Source of the DNA: Bacteroidota bacterium
GTDB lineage: Bacteria > Bacteroidota > Bacteroidia > Cytophagales > Cyclobacteriaceae
DNA length: 13,340 nt
Reading direction: 5' to 3'
NCBI GenBank assembly: GCA_024643595.1
Contig: JAHEMS010000034.1
Location: forward strand, 1,093-14,432
The notes beneath the pieces are model-generated. The model worked only from the letters and a program-made list of their open reading frames with translations, searched no databases and had not been told where the DNA came from. How positions within the stretch are numbered: the stretch's first letter is position 1; the number at the start of each line of letters is the position of its first letter. The translations under genes and the position numbers were made by a program. Below are positions 1 through 8,444 of the stretch, piece by piece.

Positions 1-1182
1 CGCGTTGGACGTAAGAATATCTTTGCGATATATCTTGTCGGATTCACCCATATCCATAAAGCCAACAACGTTTCTCAAGGTTTGTGTGTCATTCTGTCGA
101 TTGAGCAGGTACACTTCTACACGGGTCACGTTAATACCTGAAGTAATTTGAGGCAATGTTCCTAACCAAGATTCAAAATTATCGCGGAAGAATTGTCCTA
201 AGAAGAAGTGACGGTTTTCGTCATAGTTGGATCCCACAATCTCGAATGGTCTGCCTTGTGCAGCACCATTGGTGCTGCCCTGAACTTTTATAGAAGATTG
301 TTTTCCGCGCTGCGTGGTGGCTATGGTGGTAACGAATAATTTTCCAAACTGCATTTGTGCTTTGATCCCAAAAAGATTTTGCGATCCGGTGATCAAACTG
401 TTATTCAAGGGTAAACTCACATTACCGATTTCGAGTTTTTTTAGAATGTCCTCCTTAAAGCCGGTATATTCTACTTTCATATTATTCTGAAAGTCGAAGG
501 AGTTGTTGTTGTCAAAATTGGTTGTGACCGATAATTTTTCACCCACTTTTCCCACAACACTTAAATTGATCTGCTGATCAAACTCAAACCCTCCGTTTCG
601 CTGCTGTCGAATGGGGATGGCAGGATTTTCAATTTTTTGGAATTGCGCTCCAAAATCAAGGTTCACAAAGCCACGAGGAATCAATTCTACATAACTGCCT
701 CCAAAAATCCTGTCAAGTACCGGGCTGACGTAAATTTTAGGGATCAGGTTCCTGCTGCTTACCGCACTCTCACCATCCAATGCTTTGCTTCGCGCTTGCC
801 AATAGCTACGTTTGATAATCCTGTCCTGCTGTTGACTAAACTCATCAAAGGACATACTTGAGTTGGGGCGGTAATAGACTCCACCTATCTTTTCGGTAAT
901 TGTATAATTCCTTCCTGTATCAATGGAGATTTCTGTGGAAATATTTTTTGGATTATTCAGGTATAAGGGAGAGTAGGTCGTGTAGTTTGAAAACGGATCA
1001 CCGTATCGGTCGCGTAAACGAAAGGATGGCCTGTATGGGTTGGCAATAATTGTCTGAGTCGTATCCACAGTGGAACGCACAGTATCTTGCTGTTGCCCGA
1101 AAGCGACAGTTGCGGACCAGCCTGATATCAGACAAATGATTAGTCCGAGGACGAAATTAATCTTCCAAGTAGATGTACTCAA
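1..1182 (-). CDS. sprA: SprA, T9SS outer-membrane translocon (N-terminal part, cut by window edge)
   Basis: First 394 codons of SprA, the very large (about 2,400 residues in the family) outer-membrane barrel through which T9SS substrates cross the outer membrane; it is also needed for gliding in species that glide. The frame is open from the left edge to a stop at 1203-1201. It begins with a signal peptide (hydrophobic residues 9-28, likely cleavage near FGQ at 28-30). Recognisable SprA N-terminal signature: NPYRPSFRLRDRYGDPFSN at residues 48-66, followed by SPLYLNNP (71-78) and a long beta-rich region with TTNFDNNNSFDFQNNMKVEY (220-239). No ATG lies between the upstream stop and residue 110, so TTG at 1182-1180 is the only sensible start; it keeps the signal peptide intact. 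It lies 7 bases after the ruvA stop, implying co-transcription. The 3' end lies outside the window, so completeness cannot be judged. Confidence 0.93.
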   Translation of the reverse strand, partial: MSTSTWKINFVLGLIICLISGWSATVAFGQQQDTVRSTVDTTQTIIANPYRPSFRLRDRYGDPFSNYTTYSPLYLNNPKNISTEISIDTGRNYTITEKIGGVYYRPNSSMSFDEFSQQQDRIIKRSYWQARSKALDGESAVSSRNLIPKIYVSPVLDRIFGGSYVELIPRGFVNLDFGAQFQKIENPAIPIRQQRNGGFEFDQQINLSVVGKVGEKLSVTTNFDNNNSFDFQNNMKVEYTGFKEDILKKLEIGNVSLPLNNSLITGSQNLFGIKAQMQFGKLFVTTIATTQRGKQSSIKVQGSTNGAAQGRPFEIVGSNYDENRHFFLGQFFRDNFESWLGTLPQITSGINVTRVEVYLLNRQNDTQTLRNVVGFMDMGESDKIYRKDILTSNA

Positions 1183-1189
1183 TCGTGGT

Positions 1190-1777
1190 TCAGGCGTTTT
1201 TTAGTGCTTGCTTTACCAGCTCTTCTAAACTTATTGATGTACCCATTCTTTTCAGAATGGAATCTATGCTCTTCTCTGCTGCCGGTTTGGCTATGCCCAA
1301 GGTTACCAAGGCTGTTAACGCCTCGTAACGCATGGTATTGTGCCCAAATCCAGGTTTTCCGGGTTCTTCTCCTCCGTCCCTTTTCAGTTTATCTTTCAAT
1401 TCCAGAATTAACCGTAACGCAGTTTTTCCTCCGATCCCTTTTACAGCCTGCAGCGCTGCGGCATCCTCCTGTATAATGGCCGTTCTCAAATCAGAAGGTG
1501 GAAGATAGGACAGTACAACAAGCGCGGTATTTGCACCCACTCCATTTACTGAAATTAATTGGAGAAACATCTGTTTTTCAGATTCGCTGGCAAAACCATA
1601 AAGCACATGGGCATCTTCTCGCACTTGCATATAGGTGAAAAGTTTCAGGTCCTCACGATCTTTTATCTCTGAAAATGTATGCAGGGAAATACTCACCTGG
1701 TAGCCGACACCGTTCACTTCCATTTGAACAAATGTTGGTTCTTTGTGGACGAGCTTCCCTTTTAAATAGGCAATCAT
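1190..1777 (-). CDS. ruvA: Holliday junction branch migration protein RuvA
   Basis: 195 residues, full length for RuvA (usually about 190-205). RuvA tetramers bind the four-way junction and load the RuvB hexameric ATPase, which drives branch migration before RuvC cleavage. The N-terminal OB-fold domain begins MIAYLKGKLV and contains VNGVGYQV (21-28). Domain II has two helix-hairpin-helix motifs, ISVNGVGAN (75-83) and LQAVKGIGGKTALRLILELK (109-128), which contact the DNA backbone. A short linker (about 133-148) leads to the three-helix domain III (about 149-195) that contacts RuvB. ATG start. sprA follows after 7 bases; ruvB and ruvC are not in the window. A ruvA-sprA pairing is familiar from other Bacteroidota and most likely reflects conserved gene order rather than shared function. 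Confidence 0.97.
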   Translation of the reverse strand: MIAYLKGKLVHKEPTFVQMEVNGVGYQVSISLHTFSEIKDREDLKLFTYMQVREDAHVLYGFASESEKQMFLQLISVNGVGANTALVVLSYLPPSDLRTAIIQEDAAALQAVKGIGGKTALRLILELKDKLKRDGGEEPGKPGFGHNTMRYEALTALVTLGIAKPAAEKSIDSILKRMGTSISLEELVKQALKNA

Positions 1778-1986
1778 GAAAAGCTTAAAAAATTAAACGC
1801 AGTTTACGAGGATTTGAGCATGGAAACAAGGATTTACCAGACTGATTGAATCACAGTAAATGAATGGAAAATCAAGTTTTCAGATCTTTTATTTTTGAAG
1901 GATATGATGATGGGTGGATTTTTTATTTCCTTTTAAGAATGCTCCATTTTTCCATATCTACAACGTCAATAAATTACTGGGATATT
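1778..1986. other. 209-base intergenic region between maeB and ruvA
   Basis: AT-rich spacer between the maeB stop and the ruvA start. It should hold the maeB 3' end and the ruvA-sprA promoter, but I find neither a convincing stem followed by a T-run on the minus strand nor a good match to the Bacteroidota promoter (TTTG about 19 bases before TAnnTTTG). A plus-strand open frame crossing this stretch has no family features and runs into maeB antisense, so it is not called as a gene. Confidence 0.5.
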
Positions 1987-4266
1987 TTACAGATGATCAT
2001 TCTTTTCATGCAATTGAGCATCCACAACGGCAATGGCCGCCATGTTTACAATTTCACGGATTGAACTTCCTAGTTGTAAAATATGAACGGGTTTTTTCAT
2101 GCCTAATAAAATGGGTCCGATTGCTTCGGCCCCTCCAATTTCCATCAACAGTTTATAGGCGATGTTAGCTGACGAAAGATTTGGAAAGATCAATGTATTC
2201 GCACCTTTTTCTGCTAATGCACTAAAGGGATATATTTCCCTTTGCAATTCAACATCGAATGCTACATTGGCTTGGATCTCTCCATCCAAAATTAAATCAG
2301 GAAATTTTTTCTTAGCAATCTTTACTGCCTCGCTTGTCTTTTCAGGAATTTCGCCCTTGCTGGAGCCGAAGTTGGAATAAGAAAGGACAGCCACGCGTGG
2401 TTCCATATCAAAAAACTTAACACCTCTGCCAGCCAACCCAATGATTTCGACAAGTTCTTCAGTGTTGGGGTCTCTGTTGACGGTACAATCGGCAAAAAAG
2501 AAAATCCCTTTTTTGTTCATGATGATGTACATACCGGCCACCCGTTTAACCCCATCGGCCATGCCAATGATTTGCAATGATGGTAATATGGTTTTGGGAT
2601 AATCCTTGGTCAATCCAGACACTAATGCATCGGCTTCACCAAACTCAACCATCATGGCACCAAACGCATTCCGATCTCGCATTACTCGTTCCGCGTCCTT
2701 CATTGTTACTCCCTTACGCTGTCTCTTTTGATAATACGCTTTGGCATAACGTTCTGTAAGTTCTTTTTCTGCGCTTGGATCAACAATTTTGCATTCACCT
2801 AATTCAAGGTTGTTTTCAGCGCATAATTTTTCTATTACTTCCCTACTGCCTAGTAAAATCGGGAACGCGATTTTTTCATCGTGTAATATCTGGGCTGCCT
2901 TCAATATTTTCAAATGATCGGCTTCGGCAAAGACAATTTGCTTAGGCTTTTGTTTGGCGATATCGATTATTCGAGAAGTAAGTTTTTGATCGATCCCGAT
3001 ACGCTTAAGTAGTTGTTGCTCATAAGCAGCCCAGTCAGTTATTGGATTTTTTGCGATGCCAGAATCCATAGCTGCTTTTGCAACGGCAGGAGACACGGTG
3101 GTAATTAGCCGAGGGTCTAATGGCTTTGGTATTAAATAGTCTTTACCGAATTCAATACGATCGATACCATAAGCTTGAAAGACAACTTCAGGAACAGGTT
3201 CTTTTGCTAATTCTGCCAACGACCGAACGGCCGCCAGTTTCATCGCTTCATTGATTTCTGTTGCGCGTACATCCAATGCTCCTCTGAAAATATAGGGAAA
3301 ACCTAAAACATTGTTGATTTGGTTAGGATGATCAGATCGACCCGTACCCATAATTATATCTGGTCGTGTTTTTTTTGCGAGGTCATAGGCAATCTCCGGG
3401 TTGGGATTAGCTAACGCGAATACTATTGGGTCTTTAGCCATCGCAAGAACATCATCAGGGGTGAGGCTATCGGCAACAGAAAGGCCTACAAAGACATCTG
3501 CACCTTTCACAGCTTCCTGTAATGTTTTTATTTTCCGTGTTGTTGCGAATTCTTTTTTACTCGCATCAAGATTTTCGCGCTCTAAGTTGATTACACCTTT
3601 ACTATCGCACATAATGAGATTTTCTTTTTTCAAGCCGAGCGCGTAATAAAGTTTGGTACATGAAACAGCTGCTGCACCAGCGCCATTAACGACCAGAATA
3701 ATCTCATCAATTTTCTTTCCTACAATTTCAAGTGCACTTAATAAAGCGGCACTTGAAATGATCGCTGTGCCATGTTGATCATCATGCATGATGGGAATGT
3801 TCATCATCTCTCGAAGTTCGGTTTCAATCTTGAAACATTCCGGTGCTTTAATATCTTCCAGGTTGATTCCGCCAAACGTAGGCTCCAGTGATTTTACAAT
3901 TTTGATAAAAGCATCCGGATCCTTTTCATCTATTTCAATATCAAAACTGTCGATCCCAGCATACTTTTTAAACAAAACCGCTTTGCCCTCCATTACCGGT
4001 TTAGAAGCCTCAGGTCCAATATCGCCGAGCCCTAATACCGCGGTGCCATTGCTGATCACGGCAACCAGATTTCCTTTGGAAGTATATTTATATACATCTT
4101 CCTTATTGACAGCAATTTCCTTGCAGGGCTCAGCAACTCCAGGCGAATAAGCCAGTGCTAAATCATGCTGTGTGCTAAGCATCTTGGTAGGTACTACTTC
4201 AATCTTACCGGGTTGACCTTGTGTGTGATAATTGAGGGCGTCTTGTTTTCGGATTTTGGCAGACAT
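1987..4266 (-). CDS. maeB: NADP-dependent malic enzyme with C-terminal phosphotransacetylase domain
   Basis: 759 residues, matching the long MaeB class. It decarboxylates malate to pyruvate with reduction of NADP, supplying NADPH and pyruvate in the cytosol. Malic N-terminal domain: AYSPGVAEPC (39-48, proposed catalytic Tyr40), VMEGKAVLFK (91-100, proposed Lys95), LEDI (136-139) and HDDQHGT (161-167) with acidic metal ligands. The NAD(P)-binding domain has VNGAGAAAV (193-201) and FALANPNPEI (283-292). From about residue 442 a phosphotransacetylase-like domain runs to the end. In E. coli MaeB this domain lacks acetyl transfer activity and instead mediates oligomerisation and acetyl-CoA control; the same role here is inferred. 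ATG start with KIRKQDALNYH, the usual family opening. Gaps of 105 bases upstream and 209 bases downstream suggest its own transcript. Cofactor preference is assigned by family, not shown by the sequence. Confidence 0.97.
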   Translation of the reverse strand: MSAKIRKQDALNYHTQGQPGKIEVVPTKMLSTQHDLALAYSPGVAEPCKEIAVNKEDVYKYTSKGNLVAVISNGTAVLGLGDIGPEASKPVMEGKAVLFKKYAGIDSFDIEIDEKDPDAFIKIVKSLEPTFGGINLEDIKAPECFKIETELREMMNIPIMHDDQHGTAIISSAALLSALEIVGKKIDEIILVVNGAGAAAVSCTKLYYALGLKKENLIMCDSKGVINLERENLDASKKEFATTRKIKTLQEAVKGADVFVGLSVADSLTPDDVLAMAKDPIVFALANPNPEIAYDLAKKTRPDIIMGTGRSDHPNQINNVLGFPYIFRGALDVRATEINEAMKLAAVRSLAELAKEPVPEVVFQAYGIDRIEFGKDYLIPKPLDPRLITTVSPAVAKAAMDSGIAKNPITDWAAYEQQLLKRIGIDQKLTSRIIDIAKQKPKQIVFAEADHLKILKAAQILHDEKIAFPILLGSREVIEKLCAENNLELGECKIVDPSAEKELTERYAKAYYQKRQRKGVTMKDAERVMRDRNAFGAMMVEFGEADALVSGLTKDYPKTILPSLQIIGMADGVKRVAGMYIIMNKKGIFFFADCTVNRDPNTEELVEIIGLAGRGVKFFDMEPRVAVLSYSNFGSSKGEIPEKTSEAVKIAKKKFPDLILDGEIQANVAFDVELQREIYPFSALAEKGANTLIFPNLSSANIAYKLLMEIGGAEAIGPILLGMKKPVHILQLGSSIREIVNMAAIAVVDAQLHEKNDHL

Positions 4267-4292
4267 ACGAGTAGTTATTTATTTCTCTTGTT

Positions 4293-4300
4293 CAAAGCAA
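4293..4300 (-). promoter_or_regulatory. Weak candidate -7 box upstream of maeB
   Basis: Minus strand reads TTGCTTTG, seven of eight positions of the Bacteroidota -7 element TAnnTTTG, ending 26 bases before the maeB ATG. No TTTG-like -33 element is seen at the expected spacing, so this is a weak suggestion based on position and one box. Confidence 0.22.
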
Positions 4301-4342
4301 GATACAATCTAACTAATAGGTTTGCGAATTTTAGAGGTAAAT

Positions 4343-4360
4343 ATCCTTTGAAAAAAGGAT
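4343..4360 (-). terminator. Possible weak hairpin terminator after the DUF4837 gene
   Basis: A perfect 7-bp inverted repeat (ATCCTTT and AAAGGAT, 4-base loop) begins 12 bases past the DUF4837 stop codon, between that gene and maeB. The stem has only two G-C pairs and no clear T-run follows on the minus strand, so it is at best a weak terminator or 3'-end stabiliser. Position is the main support. Confidence 0.25.
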
Positions 4361-4371
4361 CCTGGAACGTG

Positions 4372-5463
4372 CTATTTTGGAGAAACAGGAAGTTCTGAAC
4401 TTACGCGGAAAGTATATAGAATAGTTTCCAATTCGCGCATGATTTCTCGTTGTTCTTTACCTGGACTAAAGGTGAACCCTTCAATGTAATAAATTATGCC
4501 TTTGGGTTGATCAACTAAGGCATAAGAAACAAATGGACCGCCCATTACAAAATTATTTGTTCTCCAAAGGCCGCGCATTTCCACAGCAAATTTTTTATGA
4601 AATGAAATTTCACGAGTAATAACAGGCTTGTGATCAACTTCAGTTTCGGTGATAAGATAAGTATCGGAGCGATCGGGATCCCCAAATAGATATTTTTTAC
4701 AAATTTCATCTCTCCAACTGATCAGACTATCTCTTTTGAATTGTTCCTGCGATATGTATTTCTTACGGGAAATGAAAATATCCTTATCATCTTTTGGATT
4801 GATTTGTCGTACCCAAAGAAACTCTTCATTGTTCATTACCAGTTGATAACCGAAAGGAACTTTTATTTCACATTGAAATTCTTTTTTTAATATTTCAGGT
4901 ATTCCCTTTACTTGTTTTGATTTAAATAGCGAGGTGGTGAGCCTGTCTCTTTCCCTTATATCGAAGTATTCAATCAGTTTTTTTCCATTATTTCGAATGT
5001 GCTGAATAAGTTGTTTCTCGGTAGGGCTAAATAAATAAAGGACTTCCTGGCCTTTTGCGAAAACGTTTTGGGCATTCTGACTAAATAGATCAGGATTTGT
5101 CCGAATCTGATCAAGTGATTGTTTGGTGAATATCCTTTTCACTTGATTGGCTCCACTCGTTTTTTGATCAAGGGAAACAGCAAAGATCAAATTTCTTCGT
5201 TGCTTAAGCACAAAGTTTAGTTTACGCGGATCTATCCAGCGCATGTTATAAATGCTTTCTGCTCTTGGCAGGCCTTCCATTTGTGCACTGAAAAGTGAAT
5301 CCAGCACCCTGCCGAGAGGGCCTTTCCATTGTATCGAATCCATGACCAAAAAAATGTCACCGGTTAGTCCAGATGCCGGCGGAAGATTGGCGCTGGTTTT
5401 ACTATCAGAACAAGAATTTAATAAAAGGAGTGAAAGAAAGATGGATGCAAAAATGTATTTCAT
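4372..5463 (-). CDS. DUF4837 family lipoprotein
   Basis: 363 residues, resembling the DUF4837 family, a Bacteroidota family of unknown function. The N-terminus is a lipoprotein signal: charged MKY, a hydrophobic stretch (5-15), and LLNSC with the lipidated cysteine at 18, so the mature protein should be membrane anchored on the periplasmic side. Family hallmarks as I recall them: LPPASG then GDIFLVMDS near 27-43, WKGPLG near 46-51, and EGFTFSPGKEQREIMRELE close to the C-terminus. No catalytic motif, transmembrane segment or repeat is visible after the lipobox; the body looks like one or two mixed alpha/beta domains. ATG start at 5463. It lies 56 bases after the lytic transglycosylase gene, probably the last gene of the tatA-gatA-transglycosylase unit. 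A cell-envelope role is inferred from lipidation and this neighbour only. Confidence 0.86.
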   Translation of the reverse strand: MKYIFASIFLSLLLLNSCSDSKTSANLPPASGLTGDIFLVMDSIQWKGPLGRVLDSLFSAQMEGLPRAESIYNMRWIDPRKLNFVLKQRRNLIFAVSLDQKTSGANQVKRIFTKQSLDQIRTNPDLFSQNAQNVFAKGQEVLYLFSPTEKQLIQHIRNNGKKLIEYFDIRERDRLTTSLFKSKQVKGIPEILKKEFQCEIKVPFGYQLVMNNEEFLWVRQINPKDDKDIFISRKKYISQEQFKRDSLISWRDEICKKYLFGDPDRSDTYLITETEVDHKPVITREISFHKKFAVEMRGLWRTNNFVMGGPFVSYALVDQPKGIIYYIEGFTFSPGKEQREIMRELETILYTFRVSSELPVSPK

Positions 5464-5519
5464 GAAATAATATATATGACGTTACTATAATTCAATTTCC
5501 ATGAAATGGTCACAGCGTT

Positions 5520-6965
5520 CTAGGATGCGCTAACGATTAATTTCTGGCCTGGCTTCAGGTTATTATCTTTCAGATTGTTTAGACTTTTAATTTTTTCCAC
5601 AGTAAGTCCTGGTAATTTTCTGGAGATGTCCCAAAGCGTGTCGCCCGGCTGAACGATATAAGTCTTGGTATCGGGTGATAACAATACGGGCTGCGGAGTA
5701 GATGGTTGAGTATTAGAAGAAGCAACAATCCCGGCAGGAATTATCCAAATGGCCAGACGCTGACCTTGATGAATTCTGTCACTATACAGGTTATTCCATT
5801 TTTTAATGTCGGTCACTCTTACATGATAGCGGATAGCTATGGATCCAAGAACATCCCCGGATTTTACCCGGTAAGAAATCATTTCACGTCCTTCAGTGCT
5901 GCCACCTGCAAATTTTTTTGCCAGCGCTTCTACTTCCGCCTTACCGGCTCGTGACACAGAATCCAATATTGCTAACCGATTTAGATTTAGTATTTCTTTT
6001 GCGTGTACCGGTATTTTCATGACATGAACTTTTCCATTATCTGGCAGGGCGTTACGCTGGACAGAAGGATTTAGTTTTTGTAAATCTTCAAGGCAAGTTC
6101 CGGTAAGCGATGCAAGAGTTTCAAAGTGCACAAATTGTTTTACGGCAAGAGTGTCATACGTAGGCAATTCTTCGCGGGCCGTCTCCAATAAGTTATGTTG
6201 CTCGGCATAATTCATGGCATAGATCATTGCGATAAACTGAGGCACATAGGCACGCGTTTCCCTGGGCAGGTGAGGATAAATTTCCCAGAAAGTTTTTTTG
6301 TATCCTGACCTGCGAATGGCTTTGCGTACCGTGCCGGGGCCTGAATTATAGGCAGCTAATGCCAATTCCCAATCTCCAAATATGGAATGCAGCTGGGATA
6401 AATATCGACACGCGGCATCAGTAGATTTTTCAGGATCCATCCGATCATCAACATACCAGTCTGAATGCAAACCCATATATCTTCCTGTACCAGCCATAAA
6501 TTGCCATAATCCAACAGCTCTTGCTTTTGAAACAGCTCGTGGGTTAAGGGCGGATTCAATAATGGATAAATATTTTAACTCATCCGGTAGATTATATTCG
6601 GTGAGATTTTTTTCAAATAAGGGAAAGAACAAGTCTTTCTTTCGTTGCATAGTACGGGTGTATTCCCGATTGCGTACAGTGAAGTAATTTATGAAGCCAT
6701 GTACTGTGTTGTTATAGGTGAGCGGTATGGTTTGCTGAAGGCAGCTTAATCGATCGGCAAGTAATTCAGGAGTTTCATCGGCAGGAATATACTCAAGATC
6801 ACTGGGCAGTATTGACATTAAAGTGATAGGCACACTGTCCAATGGAATTAAATCACCTGTTGGCGTTGGAAGTTCCAATGTATCAGCAACCAATTCTTCT
6901 TCCTGTGCTAATAGGATTGTAGAGGAGATGATTAATAATGTAAACAGAACAAAATACCTCTTCAT
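5520..6965 (-). CDS. MltD-like membrane-bound lytic murein transglycosylase with LysM domains
   Basis: 481 residues. Cleaves the MurNAc-GlcNAc bond of peptidoglycan, leaving 1,6-anhydro-MurNAc, in the periplasm. Signal peptide at 1-20 (LLA then Q; no lipobox cysteine, unlike E. coli MltD, which is a lipoprotein). The SLT domain (about 115-260) shows the catalytic glutamate at 137 in LSIIESALNP, followed by KARAVGLWQFM (147-157) and ALAAYNSGPG (202-211), all standard for family 1 transglycosylases. Two clear LysM peptidoglycan-binding domains follow: 364-408 (YRVKSGDVLGSIA) and 434-478 (KTYIVQPGDTLWDIS). A third, degenerate LysM-like stretch lies around 275-320. ATG start, with a purine-rich AGAAGG just upstream, more SD-like than at most starts here. 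It follows gatA by 45 bases and precedes the DUF4837 lipoprotein by 56. All key catalytic motifs are present. Confidence 0.93.
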   Translation of the reverse strand: MKRYFVLFTLLIISSTILLAQEEELVADTLELPTPTGDLIPLDSVPITLMSILPSDLEYIPADETPELLADRLSCLQQTIPLTYNNTVHGFINYFTVRNREYTRTMQRKKDLFFPLFEKNLTEYNLPDELKYLSIIESALNPRAVSKARAVGLWQFMAGTGRYMGLHSDWYVDDRMDPEKSTDAACRYLSQLHSIFGDWELALAAYNSGPGTVRKAIRRSGYKKTFWEIYPHLPRETRAYVPQFIAMIYAMNYAEQHNLLETAREELPTYDTLAVKQFVHFETLASLTGTCLEDLQKLNPSVQRNALPDNGKVHVMKIPVHAKEILNLNRLAILDSVSRAGKAEVEALAKKFAGGSTEGREMISYRVKSGDVLGSIAIRYHVRVTDIKKWNNLYSDRIHQGQRLAIWIIPAGIVASSNTQPSTPQPVLLSPDTKTYIVQPGDTLWDISRKLPGLTVEKIKSLNNLKDNNLKPGQKLIVSAS

Positions 6966-7010
6966 GTCGCCTTCTAATTTTTCAATTTATTCTGGAGTCC
7001 CTCTTGAAAC

Positions 7011-8441
7011 TCAACTCAAGTTCTGAATTATTTCGGAAAACTGAAACAACTTTGATTCCTCAAAATCATCAGCTATGATTTGAATTCCAATGGGTAATTC
7101 TTTTGCGTCCTGTCCGCACGGCACCGAAATGCCGGGAACGCCTGCCACATTTGCTTGGACGGAGTACAAATCAGCCAGGTACATTTCAATTGGATTATTG
7201 GTATGTTCTCCCAATTTAAATGCGGTGGTGGGTGTGGTGGGAAGGATTATAAAATCATGATTTGAAAAAATAGCTTTAATGCTATCGCGAATCAATCTTC
7301 TCACCTTTTGTGCTTTCGTATAATAGGCATCGTAATAGCTGGCGCTGAGCACAAAAGTGCCAAGCATAATTCTGCGCTGCACTTCTTTACCAAATCCTTC
7401 TGACCGTGTTTTTTTATATAAAGAATTTAAATCGAGCGATGATGCAGACCGATGGCCATAACGCACCCCGTCATATCGTGATAAGTTCGAGCTTGCTTCG
7501 GCCGTTGCAAGAATATAATAAGTTGGCAGCACGTACTCATTAAGCGGAAAGTCAATAGCATCTACGGAATGGCCAGCGGATTTAAGAAGATCAATTTTTT
7601 TATAGATACTTTCTTTAATTTCAGGCTGCAAGGCTTCTGATTCAAGGGTATCTCGCATATAGGCAACCCTGAATTTTTTGTCTGGTAGTGTATTTAATGT
7701 ATTGCTATAGGAAGGAACGGGTTGTGTAGAGACGGTACTGTCATATTCATCTTTTCCTGCCATTATTTCAAGAGAAAGTGCGGCATTGTAAAGGTTATTG
7801 GAAAATATTCCGATACAATCAAATGATGAACCATAAGCAATAAGACCATGGCGAGAGATACGGGAATACGTTGGCTTTAGTCCAATAACTCCACAAAAAG
7901 CGGCTGGTTGCCGAACTGAACCTCCAGTGTCAGATCCAATAGATACATCACATAAATCAGCCATTACCGCCACCGCTGATCCGCCGGAAGAACCACCGGC
8001 TACCCTTGAGTTGTCGATGTCATTTAAAACAGGACCGAAGGCAGAATTTTCATTGGAAGAGCCCATGGCAAATTCATCGCAATTCTGGCGACCGATAATA
8101 ATTGCATCCTCGTCGATCAGACGCTGAACGGCTGTTCCGGTGAATTGACTAACAAAACCATTAAGAATTTTACTGCTAGCCTGGAGTGGATGGTCTTTGT
8201 AAGAAAGCACATCTTTAAGGCCTACTACCAAGCCTGCCAGTTTACCAGCAGTACCATCTTTGATTTTGTTATCTACCAATACGGCTCTCTCTCGCGCTTC
8301 TTTTTCATACACCGTTAAAAAAACATTCAGGTGCTTTTTTTTTTCGATGTTGGTCAAATAATAATTAACCCTGTCAAGGCAGGTGAGAGATCCGTTGAAG
8401 AGGTTGTGTTGTAGATCTTTTAAATTAGCGTACCTGTTCAA
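7011..8441 (-). CDS. gatA: Asp-tRNA(Asn)/Glu-tRNA(Gln) amidotransferase subunit A
   Basis: 476 residues, normal for GatA. It is the glutaminase subunit of GatCAB, releasing ammonia that GatB uses to convert Glu-tRNA(Gln) to Gln-tRNA(Gln) in the cytosol. The amidase-signature triad is complete: Lys76 in VGLKDV, Ser151 in AGGSSGGSA and nucleophile Ser175 in GSDTGGSVRQPA. The spacing (75 and 24 residues) equals that of the S. aureus triad Lys79-Ser154-Ser178 as I recall it. A second conserved block, NVAGVPGISVPCG, lies near the C-terminus. The start is TTG at 8441-8439: an in-frame TAA (the tatA stop) lies two codons upstream and no ATG follows before residue 126, so TTG is forced and gives a normal N-terminus (LKDLQHNLFNGSLT). 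gatB and gatC are not in the window, so the complex must be encoded at separate loci. The 3-base gap to tatA suggests translational coupling. Confidence 0.96.
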   Translation of the reverse strand: MNRYANLKDLQHNLFNGSLTCLDRVNYYLTNIEKKKHLNVFLTVYEKEARERAVLVDNKIKDGTAGKLAGLVVGLKDVLSYKDHPLQASSKILNGFVSQFTGTAVQRLIDEDAIIIGRQNCDEFAMGSSNENSAFGPVLNDIDNSRVAGGSSGGSAVAVMADLCDVSIGSDTGGSVRQPAAFCGVIGLKPTYSRISRHGLIAYGSSFDCIGIFSNNLYNAALSLEIMAGKDEYDSTVSTQPVPSYSNTLNTLPDKKFRVAYMRDTLESEALQPEIKESIYKKIDLLKSAGHSVDAIDFPLNEYVLPTYYILATAEASSNLSRYDGVRYGHRSASSLDLNSLYKKTRSEGFGKEVQRRIMLGTFVLSASYYDAYYTKAQKVRRLIRDSIKAIFSNHDFIILPTTPTTAFKLGEHTNNPIEMYLADLYSVQANVAGVPGISVPCGQDAKELPIGIQIIADDFEESKLFQFSEIIQNLS

Positions 8442-8444
8442 CGC

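Noticed and set aside
637..861. Plus-strand 74-codon open frame
   Set aside because: Lies wholly antisense to the conserved sprA N-terminal region, and its product has no signal peptide, motif or family resemblance.
1244..1259. Inverted repeat CATTCT-TTTC-AGAATG
   Set aside because: Falls inside ruvA codons for the conserved C-terminal domain with no T-run after it; a chance palindrome is enough explanation.
1864..2168. Two overlapping plus-strand frames crossing the maeB-ruvA gap
   Set aside because: They run antisense into the conserved end of maeB, have no recognisable domains, and their composition follows the AT-rich spacer.
3788..4150. Plus-strand 120-codon open frame inside maeB
   Set aside because: Antisense to the malic enzyme catalytic region (HDDQHGT to SPGVA); the Ser-rich product is typical of a shadow frame.
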